From positions 310,001 to 374,000 of the forward strand of contig NZ_RQGD01000035.1 in assembly GCF_004770745.1 (NCBI RefSeq): DNA of 64,000 bases. The letters are read 5' to 3'. Source of the DNA: Leptospira ognonensis (GTDB lineage: Bacteria; Spirochaetota; Leptospiria; Leptospirales; Leptospiraceae). Every line of letters begins with the position of its first letter. Position 1 is the stretch's first letter. Below, piece after piece: positions 1 through 9,282 of this stretch. A program made the position numbers and the translations under genes. The notes under the pieces were generated by a model. The model was not told where the DNA came from. It saw only the letters and a program-made list of their open reading frames with translations, and did not search any database.

Positions 1-2
1 CC

Positions 3-350
3 GAATCTATTTTTATCATGGGCGGACTTCGTTTTGGAATCCTTGTCGGTGAAGATATCAACGACACCCTGATCTGGAACCAATTCAAAACAGAGGGGCT
101 GGAAGTCGTATTTCATCTTTCCTCAGAGGAAAGCGGAAGAACGTATGAGGAAGATTTGGATTTTTTCTCCAAGATATCGAAGGAGATGAAAATGCATATC
201 ATTCGGGTTTGCGGAATCAGCGAGGGCAAACCTGGGCGAAGTCTTTACGCTTCGCCATCTGGTATCAATTGGAAGGTTGGGAAGTCAGAAGAAGATACAG
301 AGGTTTTTAAAACACTTTCTGTAACCGTTAAAGAAAACTTTTTTCTTTAA
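3..350 (+). CDS. Nitrilase-superfamily-like protein, C-terminal part (5' end outside window)
   Basis: The reading frame is open from the window edge, so the true start lies upstream; about 115 residues are visible. The stretch [11 protein letters not shown] followed by an [11 protein letters not shown] segment, and later SLYASPSG, resembles the C-terminal half of carbon-nitrogen hydrolases (nitrilases, amidases, glutaminase domains of NAD synthetase). In those families the motif reads roughly G-V-L-I-C-E/Y-D, where Cys is the nucleophile. Here that position appears to be Gly, so the protein may be catalytically dead. It ends in a hydrophobic NFFL and converges on lspA, overlapping it by four bases. 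Family assignment is moderate because the first half is missing. Confidence 0.5.
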   Translation, partial: ESIFIMGGLRFGILVGEDINDTLIWNQFKTEGLEVVFHLSSEESGRTYEEDLDFFSKISKEMKMHIIRVCGISEGKPGRSLYASPSGINWKVGKSEEDTEVFKTLSVTVKENFFL

Positions 351-913
351 CTTCGACTACTCTCTTCTTCTTTCCAGTCCATGGTTAGCAGGAGTATCAC
401 GATTCCGATGGATACACAAGAGTCTGCAACATTGAAGGCAGGCCAACGCTCGAATAATAAGAAATCAGGCCACTCGAAGTCCAAAAAATCCACCACGCCA
501 ATAAATTCAATGCCTGGTCTTTCTGGACTGAATCCAAACCGAAAGCCTTCGCCCGGAATTTTTACAAAAAACTTATCAAAAAAATTCCCGAAGGCGCCAG
601 CCATGACCAGGTTCCAACCCCAAGGATTTCCAAGTTCTGAATTGGTCCATCGGTAGAAGAATAAAAATATAATGGCAAATCCAGTGGCAAATAATGAAGG
701 CAATGCGTTGTTTTGGAAAAGTCCAAAAACGAAACCTGTGTTAAAAGTGAGTGAAAGACGAAAAAAATCACCCAAGATCGGAATGCTTTCATACGCTTGC
801 ATCTTTTGGATGATCACGAATTTACTGATGAGATCTAAGGCCAGACCGAATAGCACAAAGACTATGTAGGAAGGCTTATAAACGGAAAGAAATGGTTTCT
901 CTGGAAATTTCAT
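347..913 (-). CDS. lspA: Lipoprotein signal peptidase (signal peptidase II)
   Basis: Integral membrane aspartyl protease that removes the signal peptide from diacylglyceryl-modified prolipoproteins. The 188-residue product has four hydrophobic segments (about residues 14-35, 65-85, 95-115 and 160-180). Family motifs include the first conserved block with LDLISKFVI (Asp-Lys), a GNFFDKFF block in the middle, and the C-terminal VVDFLDFEW plus [11 protein letters not shown], which supply the two catalytic aspartates. It is slightly longer than the roughly 165-residue E. coli enzyme because of a loop around residues 115-135. It is the last gene of a minus-strand group with a UbiB-type kinase 14 bases upstream. 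Leptospira makes many lipoproteins, which fits. Confidence 0.93.
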   Translation of the reverse strand: MKFPEKPFLSVYKPSYIVFVLFGLALDLISKFVIIQKMQAYESIPILGDFFRLSLTFNTGFVFGLFQNNALPSLFATGFAIIFLFFYRWTNSELGNPWGWNLVMAGAFGNFFDKFFVKIPGEGFRFGFSPERPGIEFIGVVDFLDFEWPDFLLFERWPAFNVADSCVSIGIVILLLTMDWKEEESSRS

Positions 914-927
914 GATTCTTTTTTCTC

Positions 928-2589
928 TTATTTCTTATTTTGATACGACCAAGCAGCCCGGGCAAAGGACCAAAAAGCAATGCCTGCAAGAATATAAAAT
1001 AGCAAACTAGGTTCTTTCCAAGATTTTTCGGCATAATAAATTCCGAAATAGAAAAAAATAGAACCGAGAACACCATACGTAAATTGTTCTCTGAGAAGTA
1101 GTTGCTTGTTTCCGACCTTCTTATCCTCGGTCCACTGGAAAACAAATTCACCACGATTGAGTTGGTATAAAAATTCATAAAGTTCTTTGGGAAGAGAGAG
1201 GGAACTGGCTAAAATTTCTTCTCCCTCATCACGCCATCTTTTTCTGAGAGAACTGCCTTTTAAAACAATTTGGGAAAAAGGTTTTTCTGCATATTCAAAT
1301 AAGGAACGGTTAGGATCTAAGTAAGAAAAGTTGCCAAGAAGTAAAGCTAGGACTCGATGGAGGCTAAGAAAGTTTGGTGGAAGTTTTAAGGACTTAAACA
1401 GGAACTTCAAACTCACTTGAATCTCCTTTAAAAAACGAAGATCATCGCCTGGCTTTAAAGTATCCCAACCCAAATTCCGGAAATTTTTTGTAGTAAGCAG
1501 GATATGGTTTAATTTATCCATTGAATATTTTAAAATCTTACAAAGTTCTTCTTTTCCCAGATGATCATTCACGGCTCCCAATTCGTATAAAGTATCAGCC
1601 ATTAAATGGTAGTCCTTTCTCATGGCGCCAAGTAGTAATTTCTCAAGCAATCGAGTTTCATCACCTGAGATTTCCTGCACGGCTCCAAAATCAATAAAAC
1701 AAAGCTGACCAGATTCTAAAAAGATAAGATTTCCAGGATGCGGGTCTGCGTGAAAAAATCGAAATTCAAAAATCATTAAAAGATAGGCTCTGATCATCTT
1801 TTCTAGATAAGGATTCTTTTTCGCGATTAGCTCTTCCGGTTTAAAATCGTAGATTTTTTTTCCTTCTATGAACTCTGTTACAAGGATTGATTTTGTGCAA
1901 AATTCGGAGACTGGCTCTGGAAAAACAAAGTCTTTTTCTGCGATAAATGCTTGTTTGGTGCGTTTCAGATATCTTAATTCATTTCGTAAATCAAGTTCTG
2001 TCGAGATCATTTCTTCCAATTGGGAAGATACTTCTTTTCCTGAGATCGAAAGGATAAAGTGATCAAAAAACCAGAGGACTCGTTTGATTGTTTTTAGATC
2101 ACTTTTTGCCTGTTCTTCGATTCCATTATATAAAATTTTGATCGCTACTTTTTTTTCTTTGTAAAATCCTATATGGACCTGAGCTGTTGAGGCACTTGCA
2201 TGTGCCACTTCATTCAAGTTGGTAAAAATTTCATGTAAGGGTACTGAAAAATTTTGAGACCATCTTCCTTCGATTTCTGGAAACGGCCTTGGTGGAACTT
2301 TATCTTGCAGTTCTTGTAATTCCCATAAAAATTCTTCGGGCAAAATATGGAATAAATTGGACACAAACTGGCCTATTTTTATATAAACTCCACCTAACTG
2401 AAAGAATATATGTTTTGCCTCTCTTCCTTTTTTTTTAAAGAAAATTTTCTTTCGAATTTCCCAGTTTGCTTCAGATAAAAATCGCCGATTTAGTTTTGAA
2501 AGGAGATAGTATCCGAACCAAGTTTTAATGACAAAGGAATAGACGAGAAGTGATCTGCCATTTTTGATTTGTACAAATTCTTGATTCAT
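928..2589 (-). CDS. UbiB/AarF (ABC1) family atypical kinase
   Basis: A 553-residue membrane-associated protein of the ABC1/UbiB kinase-like family; members support quinone lipid biosynthesis or trafficking and have ATPase activity. Visible hallmarks are the family KxGQ-type motif ([10 protein letters not shown]), an Ala-rich nucleotide loop [10 protein letters not shown] in place of a Gly-rich loop, the ATP-binding Lys in KKVAIKIL, the catalytic block FHADPHPGN and the metal-binding IDFGAV. Two hydrophobic segments close the C-terminus (about residues 495-540), as in UbiB. Its ATG overlaps the TGA of the upstream oxidoreductase (ATGA). The organism makes menaquinone by the futalosine route (mqnA and mqnC are in the window), so a quinone-related role is plausible but inferred. 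Confidence 0.85.
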   Translation of the reverse strand: MNQEFVQIKNGRSLLVYSFVIKTWFGYYLLSKLNRRFLSEANWEIRKKIFFKKKGREAKHIFFQLGGVYIKIGQFVSNLFHILPEEFLWELQELQDKVPPRPFPEIEGRWSQNFSVPLHEIFTNLNEVAHASASTAQVHIGFYKEKKVAIKILYNGIEEQAKSDLKTIKRVLWFFDHFILSISGKEVSSQLEEMISTELDLRNELRYLKRTKQAFIAEKDFVFPEPVSEFCTKSILVTEFIEGKKIYDFKPEELIAKKNPYLEKMIRAYLLMIFEFRFFHADPHPGNLIFLESGQLCFIDFGAVQEISGDETRLLEKLLLGAMRKDYHLMADTLYELGAVNDHLGKEELCKILKYSMDKLNHILLTTKNFRNLGWDTLKPGDDLRFLKEIQVSLKFLFKSLKLPPNFLSLHRVLALLLGNFSYLDPNRSLFEYAEKPFSQIVLKGSSLRKRWRDEGEEILASSLSLPKELYEFLYQLNRGEFVFQWTEDKKVGNKQLLLREQFTYGVLGSIFFYFGIYYAEKSWKEPSLLFYILAGIAFWSFARAAWSYQNKK

Positions 2590-3662
2590 TTTTTTCGCCT
2601 AAACTGGTAAATTGATTCGATACATTCCAGTATGTCTATATTATCTTTCAGGGTTCCTTCTTGGTAGTCTGATTTTCCTTTCACATTCTTTAAAATTTCT
2701 TGGTAAATTCCAAGAAACGGATTCGATTTTTCTCTACCTGGCAATTTTTTCTCTTCCATAACCTTTAAACTGCGAAAACCTTTATAAAGTGGAGATGGAG
2801 AGGAAGCAAAAAACTGAAACCCATCATTAGAGAGAGTGAATCGTGCTTTTGTTGTAAAAATATCGATTTCAAATTGAAAGTAGTCTCGTCCCCCCGCTAC
2901 ATCCAAAAAAACCTCTGTTTGTTCCTTGTTTACAAGCCAGGCAGTAGCCCTATCCTCAATCGCTTTTTGAGTTTGTCGAACCACATGTGCTGCTCGCAAG
3001 GTGAGAGGTCCCAAAATCCAGAATAGTAAATCGATGGCATGTGTTCCATCATGCAGCAGCGGACCTCCACCATACTTTGAAAAGGCAAGCCCAGGATTTT
3101 TTGCCGATGTGAAAACATTTGCTCTTACTGATTCTATCTTTCCAAATGCTCCGGTGGATATTAATTCCTTAACGTACTGGTAACGTGGGTGGTACCTTCT
3201 TTCATGATTGATCCAAATTTTTACATTATTTTTTAGTGCTAAGTTTGCTAATTTTTTCGCATCATGACTGTTTAGCGAAACTGGCTTCTCAATGAGAATG
3301 AATTTCAGCCCCGACCGAATCAAATGGCATGCAATCTCGAAATGTGTAATGCTCGTTGTGGCAACGATTGCGAAATCATATTTTTTGAATTGATCCTTTC
3401 CTCTGTTTCTCGTTAGTCCAAGGAAATCTTCTGAAGTTAAGGCTAAATCAGCCGAACCCAATTTCCACTGTTTTTGAAATTGGGTTATTTTTTCGGGGTC
3501 GATATCATAGATACCATGGAGCGAAAAATGCTTACAGCCCCAGGCAGAAAAAAGAACTCCCGCATGCGTACATGGTTTTAGACGAAGGGGATCTAATTCC
3601 AAACTTGACGCGATCCGACCCAAACCCACGAGTAAAGTATTGATTTTAAGGTTTGTTTTCAA
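2586..3662 (-). CDS. Gfo/Idh/MocA family NAD(P)-dependent oxidoreductase
   Basis: The 358-residue protein has an N-terminal Rossmann fold (LLVGLGRIAS, residues about 10-20), the family EKP motif in LIEKPVSLN near residue 125 with its cofactor- and substrate-binding Lys, and a C-terminal alpha/beta domain containing GGGPLLHDGTHAIDLL, the usual place of the catalytic His and Asp. Family members oxidise or reduce sugars, inositols and sugar nucleotides. The substrate cannot be read from sequence. It is the first gene of a minus-strand group overlapping a UbiB-like kinase and divergent from murF, with about 50 bases between the starts. An odd N-terminal insertion (SLELDPLRLKPCTHAG) follows the Gly motif. 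Confidence 0.8.
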   Translation of the reverse strand: MKTNLKINTLLVGLGRIASSLELDPLRLKPCTHAGVLFSAWGCKHFSLHGIYDIDPEKITQFQKQWKLGSADLALTSEDFLGLTRNRGKDQFKKYDFAIVATTSITHFEIACHLIRSGLKFILIEKPVSLNSHDAKKLANLALKNNVKIWINHERRYHPRYQYVKELISTGAFGKIESVRANVFTSAKNPGLAFSKYGGGPLLHDGTHAIDLLFWILGPLTLRAAHVVRQTQKAIEDRATAWLVNKEQTEVFLDVAGGRDYFQFEIDIFTTKARFTLSNDGFQFFASSPSPLYKGFRSLKVMEEKKLPGREKSNPFLGIYQEILKNVKGKSDYQEGTLKDNIDILECIESIYQFRRKK

Positions 3663-3712
3663 AGTTTTTCTTCCAAAACTAGTGCATTTCGGCTAGTTTG
3701 GTCAGGAGTCAT

Positions 3713-5110
3713 ATGATCACAACCTTTCGCTATTCTTTGTCAACCATTCTGGCAGTTTTGGATCCAAACGATTTCAAAAGGATCGAATCGGATCTATTTT
3801 TTACATCCATTTCTACTTCTTCCTTGGAATGTAAAACGGGATCTTTGTTCATTCCCCTAAAGGACAAACGAGACGGACATGAATTTATCATCGATGCCCT
3901 CAGTCGTGGAGCTAGCGGTTTTCTATGCGAGAAAAAGAATAAAATCCTAAATAAACTAAATGAATCGCAATTACAGAAAGCGATCTTCGTAGAAGATACG
4001 CTTGTTAGTTTAGGAAAACTTGGAGAATTTCATAGAAAGCGATTTCAACCTCTTCTTATCGCCGTGACAGGCTCAAGCGGTAAGACAACAACAAAAGAAC
4101 TTCTCGGAAATTTATTTCAGTTTTTAAAAAAACGAGATGTCGTAATCACGGAAAAAAATTTCAATAATGAGATCGGGGTTCCGTTTACCTTATTTCGAAT
4201 CACGGAATATACTAAAGTAGCGATCATCGAAATGGGTATGAACCAAAGAGGAGAAATTGAAAGACTCTCAAAGATGTCAAAGCCAAATTTAGCGTTGATC
4301 ACAAATATCGGATCAGCCCATGTAGAAAATTTGAAATCTCCAGAAAGGATCGCAGAAGAAAAATCAGACATTTTATTTGGAATGGAAAAAGGTTCTATAC
4401 TGTTTTTACCAGAAGATGCAAATCATCTCTCGATTGTAAGTAGAAAAGCCAAAAAACTGGGAATCCTCCTTCAGTTTTGGAAGAATGGATCCTCTTCCAA
4501 ATTGAAAATTGTGCAAGAATATAAAAATGGATTTAAACTAAATTATCAGGGACATCAAATTACGTGGAAAATTCCTGGAAAAACATTGCTGAGTAACGTC
4601 CGAGGAATGGTTGAGATTGGCAATTTCCTAAAAATAGAGGATCAAAAAATAGCTAAGGCTATTGGAAACTATAAGCCACCTGCGAGACGATTGCATATAA
4701 AAAGAGGTTATTTTCAAATAATCGATGATACCTATAATGCGAATCCAGAATCCATGTTATCTTCCATACAAGCTAGTTACCAGTTAGCAAACAAGAAACC
4801 TCTTGTGTTGGTACTTGGCTCCATGAAGGAACTAGGTAAATTTTCCAAATACTACCATGAACAAATCGGTGAAGCCTTAAGACAGTATCCAGAGGTTACG
4901 CTCATTACTTATGGGAAAGACGCAGAGTGGATAGCCACGAAACGCAAAATAGGGAACAATTTTTCTTTTTCTGATGCACATTCTAACTTTGAAGAGTTTG
5001 TGAAGATCGCGCATGAACGCCATCCGAAAGGCTCAACGATCCTCATAAAAGGCTCTCGTTCTATGAAAATGGAACGAATTGTCGATTGCTTTCTTGCATT
5101 TAAGAGTTGA
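3713..5110 (+). CDS. murF: UDP-N-acetylmuramoyl-tripeptide--D-alanyl-D-alanine ligase
   Basis: Cytoplasmic ATP-dependent ligase that adds D-Ala-D-Ala to UDP-MurNAc-tripeptide, the last soluble step of peptidoglycan precursor synthesis. The Mur ligase P-loop is AVTGSSGKTTTKE (about residue 110), followed by NNEIGVP and the domain motifs IEMGMNQRGEI and TNIGSAH; the C-terminal domain has DDTYNANPESM, which is typical of MurF. The ATG at 3713 is preferred over the in-frame TTG at 3698 because AGGAG lies 4 bases upstream of it. This gives 465 residues. It is displaced from the cell-wall cluster: the other mur genes lie on the opposite strand beyond purEK. Confidence 0.93.
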   Translation: MITTFRYSLSTILAVLDPNDFKRIESDLFFTSISTSSLECKTGSLFIPLKDKRDGHEFIIDALSRGASGFLCEKKNKILNKLNESQLQKAIFVEDTLVSLGKLGEFHRKRFQPLLIAVTGSSGKTTTKELLGNLFQFLKKRDVVITEKNFNNEIGVPFTLFRITEYTKVAIIEMGMNQRGEIERLSKMSKPNLALITNIGSAHVENLKSPERIAEEKSDILFGMEKGSILFLPEDANHLSIVSRKAKKLGILLQFWKNGSSSKLKIVQEYKNGFKLNYQGHQITWKIPGKTLLSNVRGMVEIGNFLKIEDQKIAKAIGNYKPPARRLHIKRGYFQIIDDTYNANPESMLSSIQASYQLANKKPLVLVLGSMKELGKFSKYYHEQIGEALRQYPEVTLITYGKDAEWIATKRKIGNNFSFSDAHSNFEEFVKIAHERHPKGSTILIKGSRSMKMERIVDCFLAFKS

Positions 5111-5139
5111 TGAAGAGTGCAGTCAAAGAGAATTAGCAT

Positions 5140-5640
5140 ATGTCAAAGGTAGTAGGCAAAGTTGCCGTGATTATGGGTTCTCACTCTGATTGGGAAACAA
5201 TGAGGGAATCCTGTCTCGTTTTGGAATCCTTCGGAATTCCATACGATAAGGAAATTGTATCAGCTCACCGGTCTCCAGATCGACTTTATGAATTTTCAAA
5301 ATCCGCTGCAGGAGCCGGATATTCTGTGATCATTGCCGGAGCTGGTGGCGCTGCACATTTACCTGGTATGACAGCCGCACTAACCACCTTACCCGTACTT
5401 GGTGTCCCAATTCTTTCCAAAGCACTTTCGGGTAAAGACAGTTTGCTCTCCATCGTTCAGATGCCTAAAGGTGTTCCAGTTGGTACCTTGGCGATTGGAA
5501 CGAGTGGAGCCGCAAATGCAGCTCTCCTTGCCATTCGTATCCTGGCACTTTCAAATCCAGGACTTGTGAAAGAACTCGAAGTTTTCGCAGATAAACAAAA
5601 GAATGAGGCACTCTCATTCAACGATAAATTGACTCTCTAA
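5140..5640 (+). CDS. purE: N5-carboxyaminoimidazole ribonucleotide mutase (PurE class I)
   Basis: Converts N5-CAIR to 4-carboxyaminoimidazole ribonucleotide in de novo purine synthesis. The 166-residue product has the class I signature: [10 protein letters not shown] near the N-terminus (phosphate-binding Ser and Asp), [11 protein letters not shown] with the catalytic His, and the Gly/Ala-rich [13 protein letters not shown]. The middle segment [19 protein letters not shown] is also characteristic. It is followed four bases later by purK, the partner that supplies N5-CAIR, so the two form an operon, possibly together with murF 29 bases upstream. Confidence 0.95.
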   Translation: MSKVVGKVAVIMGSHSDWETMRESCLVLESFGIPYDKEIVSAHRSPDRLYEFSKSAAGAGYSVIIAGAGGAAHLPGMTAALTTLPVLGVPILSKALSGKDSLLSIVQMPKGVPVGTLAIGTSGAANAALLAIRILALSNPGLVKELEVFADKQKNEALSFNDKLTL

Positions 5641-5644
5641 TTTT

Positions 5645-6754
5645 ATGAAAAAATTAAAAGTTGGAGTGTTAGGCTCAGGTCAGCTGGGTCAAATGATGGC
5701 AGAAGAAGCATTACATCATGGTATTGATTTTTTTTGTTATTCGCCTGATGCTCATTCTCCAATTGAAAAAATCGGAGTGCCCGTTACGAAAGGTGCATTC
5801 TCCGATCTAGCAAATCTTTCTGATTTTTTACGCGGAATTGACATCCTCACGTTTGAATTTGAAAACATTCCAAAAGCTACTCTCGATTTTTTAACTTCAT
5901 TCCAGTCAAAATCAAATATTAAAATTTATCCTAATCCACAAGCACTTGTGATTGCGCAAGATCGATACCTTGAGAAATCACACTTAAAAAAGCTTGGATT
6001 AAAAACTCCAAACTTCGCTCTCTTAAATAAAACCAATCAGGTATGTAATTTGCCATTTCCATGGATCATTAAAACATTACGCTTTGGTTATGATGGGAAA
6101 GGACAAACGAAAATAAATTCAATGGAAGACTTCAGAATGTTTCTCGAGTCTGCTTTTAAATCAGGTGATGAAGAATATTTAATTGAAGAAAAAATTAATT
6201 TCGATCTTGAGGTAAGTGTCATCCTAACAAGATTTATCGATGGAAAAGTCCAATCCTTTGGAACGATTGAAAACATACATAAGAATCATATTTTAGATCT
6301 TTCGATTTTTCCGGCAAGAATTGACGGAGCTCTATCCGATCAGACAGTAAAAATCGCTGAGGCTCTAGCAGAGTCACTAGGTTATGTAGGAACGATGGGT
6401 GTTGAATTCTTTATCAAAGGTACGGAAATCTACTTAAATGAATTTGCACCCCGACCCCATAACTCTGGACATTTTTCTCAAGATTGTGGCAGTGTATCAC
6501 AATTTAAACTACATATAGCAGCAATTACGGATCAATTTCGACCTACGATTCAACATCCCAAGCCCACAGTGATGAAAAATATCATCGGAGATAAATACCA
6601 AGAAAATATGACCATTATTTTCGAATTGTTAAGAGATGATAGGTATGTACTTCATCTCTACGGAAAGGAAGAAGGCAGAGTCGGTAGAAAAATGGGACAT
6701 TTAAATTTCAGAGGTCCTATTGAAGAAGTTTCTCCGATGCTGATTACGTTTTAG
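5645..6754 (+). CDS. purK: N5-carboxyaminoimidazole ribonucleotide synthase
   Basis: ATP-grasp enzyme that carboxylates AIR with bicarbonate and ATP to give N5-CAIR for PurE. It has 369 residues. It opens with the PreATP-grasp GVLGSGQLGQMMA, continues with LTFEFENIP, the ATP-grasp core around IIKTLRFGYDGKGQ, and the metal-binding C-terminal block EFAPRPHNSGH followed by CGSVSQFKLH. These are standard PurK signatures. Its 3' end overlaps the convergent murC by 11 bases. The pairing with purE supports the assignment. Confidence 0.95.
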   Translation: MKKLKVGVLGSGQLGQMMAEEALHHGIDFFCYSPDAHSPIEKIGVPVTKGAFSDLANLSDFLRGIDILTFEFENIPKATLDFLTSFQSKSNIKIYPNPQALVIAQDRYLEKSHLKKLGLKTPNFALLNKTNQVCNLPFPWIIKTLRFGYDGKGQTKINSMEDFRMFLESAFKSGDEEYLIEEKINFDLEVSVILTRFIDGKVQSFGTIENIHKNHILDLSIFPARIDGALSDQTVKIAEALAESLGYVGTMGVEFFIKGTEIYLNEFAPRPHNSGHFSQDCGSVSQFKLHIAAITDQFRPTIQHPKPTVMKNIIGDKYQENMTIIFELLRDDRYVLHLYGKEEGRVGRKMGHLNFRGPIEEVSPMLITF

Positions 6755-8195
6755 TATGATTTAAAAATACGATTCCCCAATCGCGAACATTCCCAGCACC
6801 AATACAGAGTAGGATGTCTCCACTTTTCGTTTGATTTTCAATAACTTCTATATCAAGACTAGGTTCACCTTTTAAGAGTTTTACGTTTTTTAATTTGAGA
6901 TGTTTTGCAATGGTTTCGGCTGAAATACCGGGAATTAAATTTTCTCCTGCCGTATAAATGGGCAATAGGAATAAGTAATCTGCAAAATCAAGTGCCGCAG
7001 CTAATTCTTTTTGAAGGATCGATGTGCGGGAATAGCGATGCGGTTGGAATAGTACGATAAGTGTCCCGCCATCAACTAACTCTTGCTTCAAAGAATTGAT
7101 AACGGTTTTGATTTCTGTAGGGTGATGTCCATAATCGTCTATCACTTTCACTTGGTTTTTTATTCCAAGCACTTCCTGTCTACGTTTGACTCCAACATAC
7201 CGAGAAAGGGTTTTTATCGAATTTTCCGGAGATACTCCAACAACATTTGATCCAAGAACTGCGCATAAAGCATTCGTTAAATAATGTGAACCACTAAACG
7301 GTAAGGATAGATAAAATTCTTTTTCTAAAAATTGAAAACGACAACCGCCTTCCTCGATGGAGTAGATTATCATCTGGAACTTATCCGCTAGTTTATTCGT
7401 TAAACTTTGGATTAGCTTTGCTGTTTCCGTATTTGAAATTTCTGATTTTGGAAAAATTGCATAAAGTTTAAAATTCGGGTCAAAATTATTTTCCGATGTT
7501 ATATGGTTTAAAACGAATTTGATACCAGAATCCTGTCCTTGTACGATGGCTACCCCAGCTAAGGTCGGTGAAATATATTGTAGGAATGCATGTTGTAATT
7601 TATCCAAGGAATGGTAAAAATCAAGATGGTCATTATCTACATTTGTTATAATTCTTATTTCAGCTTTATGCTGTAAAAAAGTACCGTCTGATTCATCAGA
7701 TTCATAGACTCCCCATTCTTCATTACCAAATTTCCCACCTTTTTTACCGAAAAGCGAAGTATCTCCACCTAGCATAACCGTTGGATCATACTCCTCTTCT
7801 AGCAATATTTGAGCAATCATCGCAGTCGTAGATGTTTTGCCATGCGAACCCGCCACAGAAATGGACTTCTTTAATGAGAAGATCTTATGTAATACATTTG
7901 ATCTATGATACATAGGAATGCTCAATTTGCTGACTTCTTGAAAAAGTTCATGGTTCTTGTCATTGATGGCAGAACTAAAGACTACAAAGTTAATTTTTTT
8001 GATATCAATTGAATCCAAATCAGGATAAATGATCGCTCCCCTTTCTGCTAAATGGATTGTCACTTCTGATTCTTTTTTATCGTAACCATAAACGGTATAG
8101 CCCATATCCATAAGAATATGAGCAAGGCTTGACATGCCACTGCCTCCAATTCCAAGCAAAAGGCCAGTTTCACCAGGAAGGATTGAAAATTTCAT
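6744..8195 (-). CDS. murC: UDP-N-acetylmuramate--L-alanine ligase
   Basis: Adds L-alanine to UDP-MurNAc, the first amino acid of the stem peptide. The 483-residue protein has an N-terminal UDP-binding GIGGSGMSSLA, the Mur ligase P-loop SVAGSHGKTSTTA near residue 115, the motifs YESDESDGTF and NVDNDHLDFY, and the C-terminal DDYGHHPTEIK and FQPHRYSRT, which distinguish MurC from the other Mur ligases. It lies two bases after murG and is the last gene of the minus-strand cell-wall cluster. The murB, ddl, ftsQ, ftsA and ftsZ genes that often follow murC are not here; purK converges instead. Confidence 0.95.
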   Translation of the reverse strand: MKFSILPGETGLLLGIGGSGMSSLAHILMDMGYTVYGYDKKESEVTIHLAERGAIIYPDLDSIDIKKINFVVFSSAINDKNHELFQEVSKLSIPMYHRSNVLHKIFSLKKSISVAGSHGKTSTTAMIAQILLEEEYDPTVMLGGDTSLFGKKGGKFGNEEWGVYESDESDGTFLQHKAEIRIITNVDNDHLDFYHSLDKLQHAFLQYISPTLAGVAIVQGQDSGIKFVLNHITSENNFDPNFKLYAIFPKSEISNTETAKLIQSLTNKLADKFQMIIYSIEEGGCRFQFLEKEFYLSLPFSGSHYLTNALCAVLGSNVVGVSPENSIKTLSRYVGVKRRQEVLGIKNQVKVIDDYGHHPTEIKTVINSLKQELVDGGTLIVLFQPHRYSRTSILQKELAAALDFADYLFLLPIYTAGENLIPGISAETIAKHLKLKNVKLLKGEPSLDIEVIENQTKSGDILLCIGAGNVRDWGIVFLNHTKT

Positions 8196-8196
8196 G

Positions 8197-9282
8197 CTAG
8201 TGTGGGAAAAAATAAGAAATGGTCAAATACGCGGCATTCACGTTTGACAATCTTAAAGAATTGTGACCCATTTCTTTTAATTGTTCAGGATTTGTTTTCC
8301 AATCTAATAAATGTTTCACGAGGGGACTCGGGTCATCAGACGTCGAATGAATAATCACCGCGGCACCCTGGTTTTCGACATATTCCGCATTTTCCTTTTG
8401 GTGGTTGTCTGCGGCAAATGGATAAGGAATGAGAACCATCGGAAGACCATACACTAAGCACTCCGCAAGAACACCCGCTCCCGAACGAGCAACAACGATA
8501 TTTGCCCACTCATAATTTGGTTTCATATCGTTTGAATAAGAAATGATTTCCGTATTTCCCTTCGATTTATTTTTTGTTTCCTCATAAAGAGAATTTCCAG
8601 TCAATAAGCGAAATTTAAACTTTTGTGAAATCTCGGGATTTTCCATTGTTTTCAAAATCATATTATTTAACTGTCGAGCTCCTTGTGAGCCACCCAAGAC
8701 CAATACGTTTAAAATATTCTTTTTACTATCATGTAGATTTTCGTTCTGGCGAATATTCAAGTGTTCTGGAATCACCTTCAAACGAATGGGATTTCCAATC
8801 ACACTAGATTCTTTTGTTTTGAAAACTTCCTCTCTTATCGGGAAACTCAATGCCACTTTTTTTGCAAAGTTATGGAAGGTCCTTGTAATTTTACCTGGAA
8901 TGCAATTTTGCTCGCACAGAAATAATTTTTTACGAAATAATATGGCATATAAGATGGCAGGCAAACTTGAATACCCGCCCATACCAATAACCGACGTTAT
9001 GCTTCGCTTTTGAAAGCTAAAGATAGTTATTACAAACTGAATCAAAAATTGAAACGGAAATATGAGAAAGTAAACCGCTTTAAATTGAGGCATACTATGC
9101 CAAAGAACTTCACACGGCGGTGATATTAAATCAGGATTATCCTTATTACGCGTTAAAGAGTGTATATATACATCTGAGATTTTGAAGTGCTCACGTTTAT
9201 TGATTAGAATTTCCGCGAGAGCCACGCCTGGAGATATATGCCCACCTGTTCCACCAGCGGCAATCAAAACTGTTTCACTCAT
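8197..9282 (-). CDS. murG: UDP-GlcNAc--lipid I N-acetylglucosaminyltransferase
   Basis: Peripheral membrane glycosyltransferase (GT28) that converts lipid I to lipid II on the inner face of the membrane. The 361-residue product starts with the first G-loop AAGGTGGHISPGVALAE, has a second G-rich block VIGMGGYSSLPA, and the C-terminal donor-binding region with LGGSQGARQLNN and ARSGAGVLAEC followed by PMVLIPYPFAADNHQ. Its ATG overlaps the ftsW stop as ATGA, indicating translational coupling in the cluster. Assignment is secure. Confidence 0.95.
   Translation of the reverse strand: MSETVLIAAGGTGGHISPGVALAEILINKREHFKISDVYIHSLTRNKDNPDLISPPCEVLWHSMPQFKAVYFLIFPFQFLIQFVITIFSFQKRSITSVIGMGGYSSLPAILYAILFRKKLFLCEQNCIPGKITRTFHNFAKKVALSFPIREEVFKTKESSVIGNPIRLKVIPEHLNIRQNENLHDSKKNILNVLVLGGSQGARQLNNMILKTMENPEISQKFKFRLLTGNSLYEETKNKSKGNTEIISYSNDMKPNYEWANIVVARSGAGVLAECLVYGLPMVLIPYPFAADNHQKENAEYVENQGAAVIIHSTSDDPSPLVKHLLDWKTNPEQLKEMGHNSLRLSNVNAAYLTISYFFPH

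Noticed and set aside
1868..2062. Plus-strand open frames inside the UbiB-like and other minus-strand genes
   Set aside because: They are antisense shadows of clearly coding frames, with no ribosome-binding site or domain signal.
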